Shown here: positions 62,379-64,000 of the stretch, piece after piece
Layout: each line of letters opens with the position of its first letter
Numbering within the stretch: the stretch's first letter is position 1
Source of the DNA: Algoriphagus aquimarinus
GTDB lineage: Bacteria > Bacteroidota > Bacteroidia > Cytophagales > Cyclobacteriaceae
NCBI RefSeq assembly: GCF_007997215.1
Contig: NZ_VORW01000005.1
Location: forward strand, 62,001-126,000
DNA length: 64,000 nt
Reading direction: 5' to 3'
Notes under the pieces: generated by a model
What the model was told of the DNA's origin: nothing
The model's database searches: none
The model's input: only the letters and a program-made list of their open reading frames with translations
Translations under genes and position numbers: made by a program

Positions 62379-62406
62379 TTTCATTAATTAAGACAAATTC
62401 AAAAGA

Positions 62407-64000
62407 ATGCTGCTCAGTAAGCTGGAGATCAAAGGGTTTAAGAGTTTTGGGGATAAAATGGTGATTAACTTCGACAAGGGAATCACTGGTGTAGTTGGGC
62501 CAAATGGCTGCGGAAAATCCAATGTGGTCGATGCTATCCGTTGGGTTCTTGGCGAGCAGAAAACCCGTATGCTCCGCTCCGACAAGATGGAGAACGTGAT
62601 TTTCAACGGGACCAAAAACCGTAAACCCTCCAATCTTGCCGAAGTATCCCTGACTTTTGAAAACACCAAAAACCTACTTCCTACCGAGTACACTTACGTA
62701 ACTATCACCCGCCGCTACTATAGATCCGGTGACAGCGAATATCAGATCAATGGTGTCACCTGCCGTCTGAAGGATATCACGAATCTCTTCATGGATACGG
62801 GGATCAACTCTAACAGCTATGCCATCATCGAACTGAAAATGATCGATGAGCTACTGAATGACAAGAATAACTCGCGCCGGGAATTGTTTGAGGAAGCTGC
62901 GGGGATTTCCAAATTCAAAAATAGAAAGAGAGAAACTCTCCGAAAACTTCAGGATACTGACGATGACCTGGACCGGGTGGAAGATGTGCTTTTTGAAATA
63001 GAGAAGAATCTGAAAAGCCTGGAAAAGCAGGCAAAACAAGCTTCTAACTACTTTGAGATCAAAAAAGATTACAAAGTCGCAAGTATAAATCTGGCAAAAA
63101 AAAGCATAGAGAAATACAGCAAGTCACTCATAGAAGCTAATCTTAAGATCCAGGAAGAAGGTGATAAAAAACTCCAACTTCAAACGCAGGTAGCCGATCA
63201 GGAAGCCCTACTCAGCCAATTGAAGTCTGAGTTAATCCTAAAAGAAAAACTGCTTGCCAGCCGTCAAAAGGCTCTCAATGAGCACGTCAATAAAATCCGA
63301 ACTTTTGAATCTGAGAAAAAAATCAAGAATGAGCGTCTTAGATTTTTGGAAGATAGATCCCAAAAACTGCGGGAGCAGATAGATGCTGACCGTAAGTCAA
63401 ACGATCGTGCAGGCTTCAGTATACGCTCCTTGCAGCAGGAAAAAGAATCTGCCGAAAAGATGCTTGCCGAGAAGGAAATGATCGTTTCCGAACTTCGTGA
63501 AGCCTATGAAAGCCAGAAGCTAATACAAGCCGAAAAGCAGCAGGCGCAGAAGACGATCAATCATAATTTTGAAGCACTCAAGGAGAAAGTATATCAGCTG
63601 AGCAAGGACATAGAGATCAAGCAGATTCAGCTGTCTACCCTAAAGCAGGAACTGGAGCGCACCTCTAGTGATGATTCCTCTCAGGAAGCAAGTTTGGTGG
63701 ATTTTGAGGAGAAAATAATTACACTCAAAGCCGAACTTGATGAGTCGACCAAAGGCTATCAGGAGCTAAAAACCAAGCAGGAAGATCTGGATCAGAAGAT
63801 CGAAGAAACCAATCGGGTGATAGAAATGATCCGTGAGGAACTGACTCAATCTTCCCGTAAGCTCGATTCCAAAACCAACGAATACAACCTCACCAAGTCT
63901 CTGGTGGAAAATCTGGAAGGTTTTCCGGAAGCCATCAAATTCCTGAAGAAAAATCAAAGTTGGGGTAAGGACATGCCTCTTCTATCCGATTTGCTGACCA
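62407..64000 (+). CDS. smc: Chromosome segregation protein SMC (5' part)
   Basis: From ATG 62407 the frame is open to the window end (531 codons). The N-terminal ATPase head shows 'LEIKGFKSFGDKMVINFDKGITGVVGPNGCGKSNVVDAIRWVLGEQ' with Walker A GPNGCGKS, and 'RRELFEEAAGISKFKNRK'. The protein then enters a long coiled coil (about 170 on). The visible end is close to the hinge ('FPEAIKFLKKNQSWGKDMPLLSDLL'). SMC condenses and separates chromosomes with ScpA and ScpB. The C-terminal half is outside the window. Confidence 0.96.
   Translation, partial: MLLSKLEIKGFKSFGDKMVINFDKGITGVVGPNGCGKSNVVDAIRWVLGEQKTRMLRSDKMENVIFNGTKNRKPSNLAEVSLTFENTKNLLPTEYTYVTITRRYYRSGDSEYQINGVTCRLKDITNLFMDTGINSNSYAIIELKMIDELLNDKNNSRRELFEEAAGISKFKNRKRETLRKLQDTDDDLDRVEDVLFEIEKNLKSLEKQAKQASNYFEIKKDYKVASINLAKKSIEKYSKSLIEANLKIQEEGDKKLQLQTQVADQEALLSQLKSELILKEKLLASRQKALNEHVNKIRTFESEKKIKNERLRFLEDRSQKLREQIDADRKSNDRAGFSIRSLQQEKESAEKMLAEKEMIVSELREAYESQKLIQAEKQQAQKTINHNFEALKEKVYQLSKDIEIKQIQLSTLKQELERTSSDDSSQEASLVDFEEKIITLKAELDESTKGYQELKTKQEDLDQKIEETNRVIEMIREELTQSSRKLDSKTNEYNLTKSLVENLEGFPEAIKFLKKNQSWGKDMPLLSDLLT

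Larger units (their letters stand above)
61841..62406. other. Repeat-rich gap before smc
   Basis: This 566-bp stretch holds no credible ORF. It contains at least three short extragenic repeats, listed separately, and the likely smc promoter near 62349-62378. Confidence 0.6.

Noticed and set aside
1-64000. CRISPR array, insertion sequence or prophage
   Set aside because: No regular spaced repeats, transposase or phage structural genes were seen on either strand; the lone muramidase is not enough for a prophage.

Overview
The window looks like a chromosomal segment of an AT-rich, gliding-type Bacteroidota, most probably a member of the Cytophagales (Algoriphagus/Cyclobacteriaceae-like). This rests on gldC, a large TonB-dependent receptor with a carboxypeptidase-regulatory-like N-terminus, YaiO-type outer membrane barrels, DUF983/DUF4920/DUF6909-type proteins, Bacteroidota promoters of the TTTG...TAnnTTTG type, and many short palindromic extragenic repeats. 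The taxonomic call is an inference from gene content. No phage, insertion sequence, CRISPR array or rRNA operon was seen. Most of the window is ordinary chromosome.

Layout. 1-3.5 kb: the 3' end of truB, then ribF, a two-subunit 3-oxoacid CoA-transferase and gldC. 3.8-10.6 kb: a TonB-dependent receptor facing a lipoprotein cytochrome with HEAT repeats. 10.7-11 kb: two identical tRNA-Glu genes. 11.1-12.2 kb: gapdh. 12.2-16.7 kb (minus): an arsenosugar-type operon (peroxidase-like protein, radical SAM ArsS, two glycosyltransferase-like proteins) carrying two extra genes (DUF6134 and a double VOC protein) and no visible arsM. 16.8-17.8 kb: 1-Cys peroxiredoxin and DUF1330. 17.9-23 kb (minus): tetR-ABC-hlyD-tolC export operon whose ATPase has altered catalytic motifs, with a likely TetR operator upstream. 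23.1-28.4 kb: DoxX, BCCT transporter, DUF983, DUF4920, and a SerB-SerA fusion.

28.5-32.5 kb (minus): lipoprotein, DinB-like protein, N-acetylmuramidase and RhlE-type helicase. 32.8-37.3 kb (plus): surface protein, gamma-glutamyltransferase, SGNH hydrolase, GyrI-like protein. 37.4-40.6 kb (minus): DUF6909, msrA, DUF3253 and a methyltransferase. 40.6-42.6 kb: an LTA-synthase-like membrane sulfatase-fold enzyme. 42.6-48.5 kb (minus): a tightly overlapping five-gene cluster (receiver, HEAT membrane protein, processive glycosyltransferase, YaiO barrel, membrane protein) that looks like a synthase-dependent exopolysaccharide system and is the best candidate here for an under-described system. 48.8-56.7 kb (plus): three tandem exported amidohydrolases, of which the first and third lack the metal-binding HxH, followed by an NlpC/P60 lipoprotein and a PSMA-like M28 peptidase. 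57.2-64 kb: DUF3784, a WYL regulator divergent from a GT39-like membrane protein, a HigBA toxin-antitoxin pair, a membrane-anchored hypothetical protein, and the start of smc.

The most striking non-gene structure is a dispersed ~75-95 bp repeat with four copies (465, 3003, 50469, and 53343 reversed). Three copies end directly at a start codon. The copy in front of gldC has been interrupted by two different palindromes, and the copy at 465 supplies the last codons of truB. The gene-poor stretches at 56.7-57.8 and 61.8-62.4 kb hold further REP-like palindromes, a duplicated terminator and degenerate short repeats.
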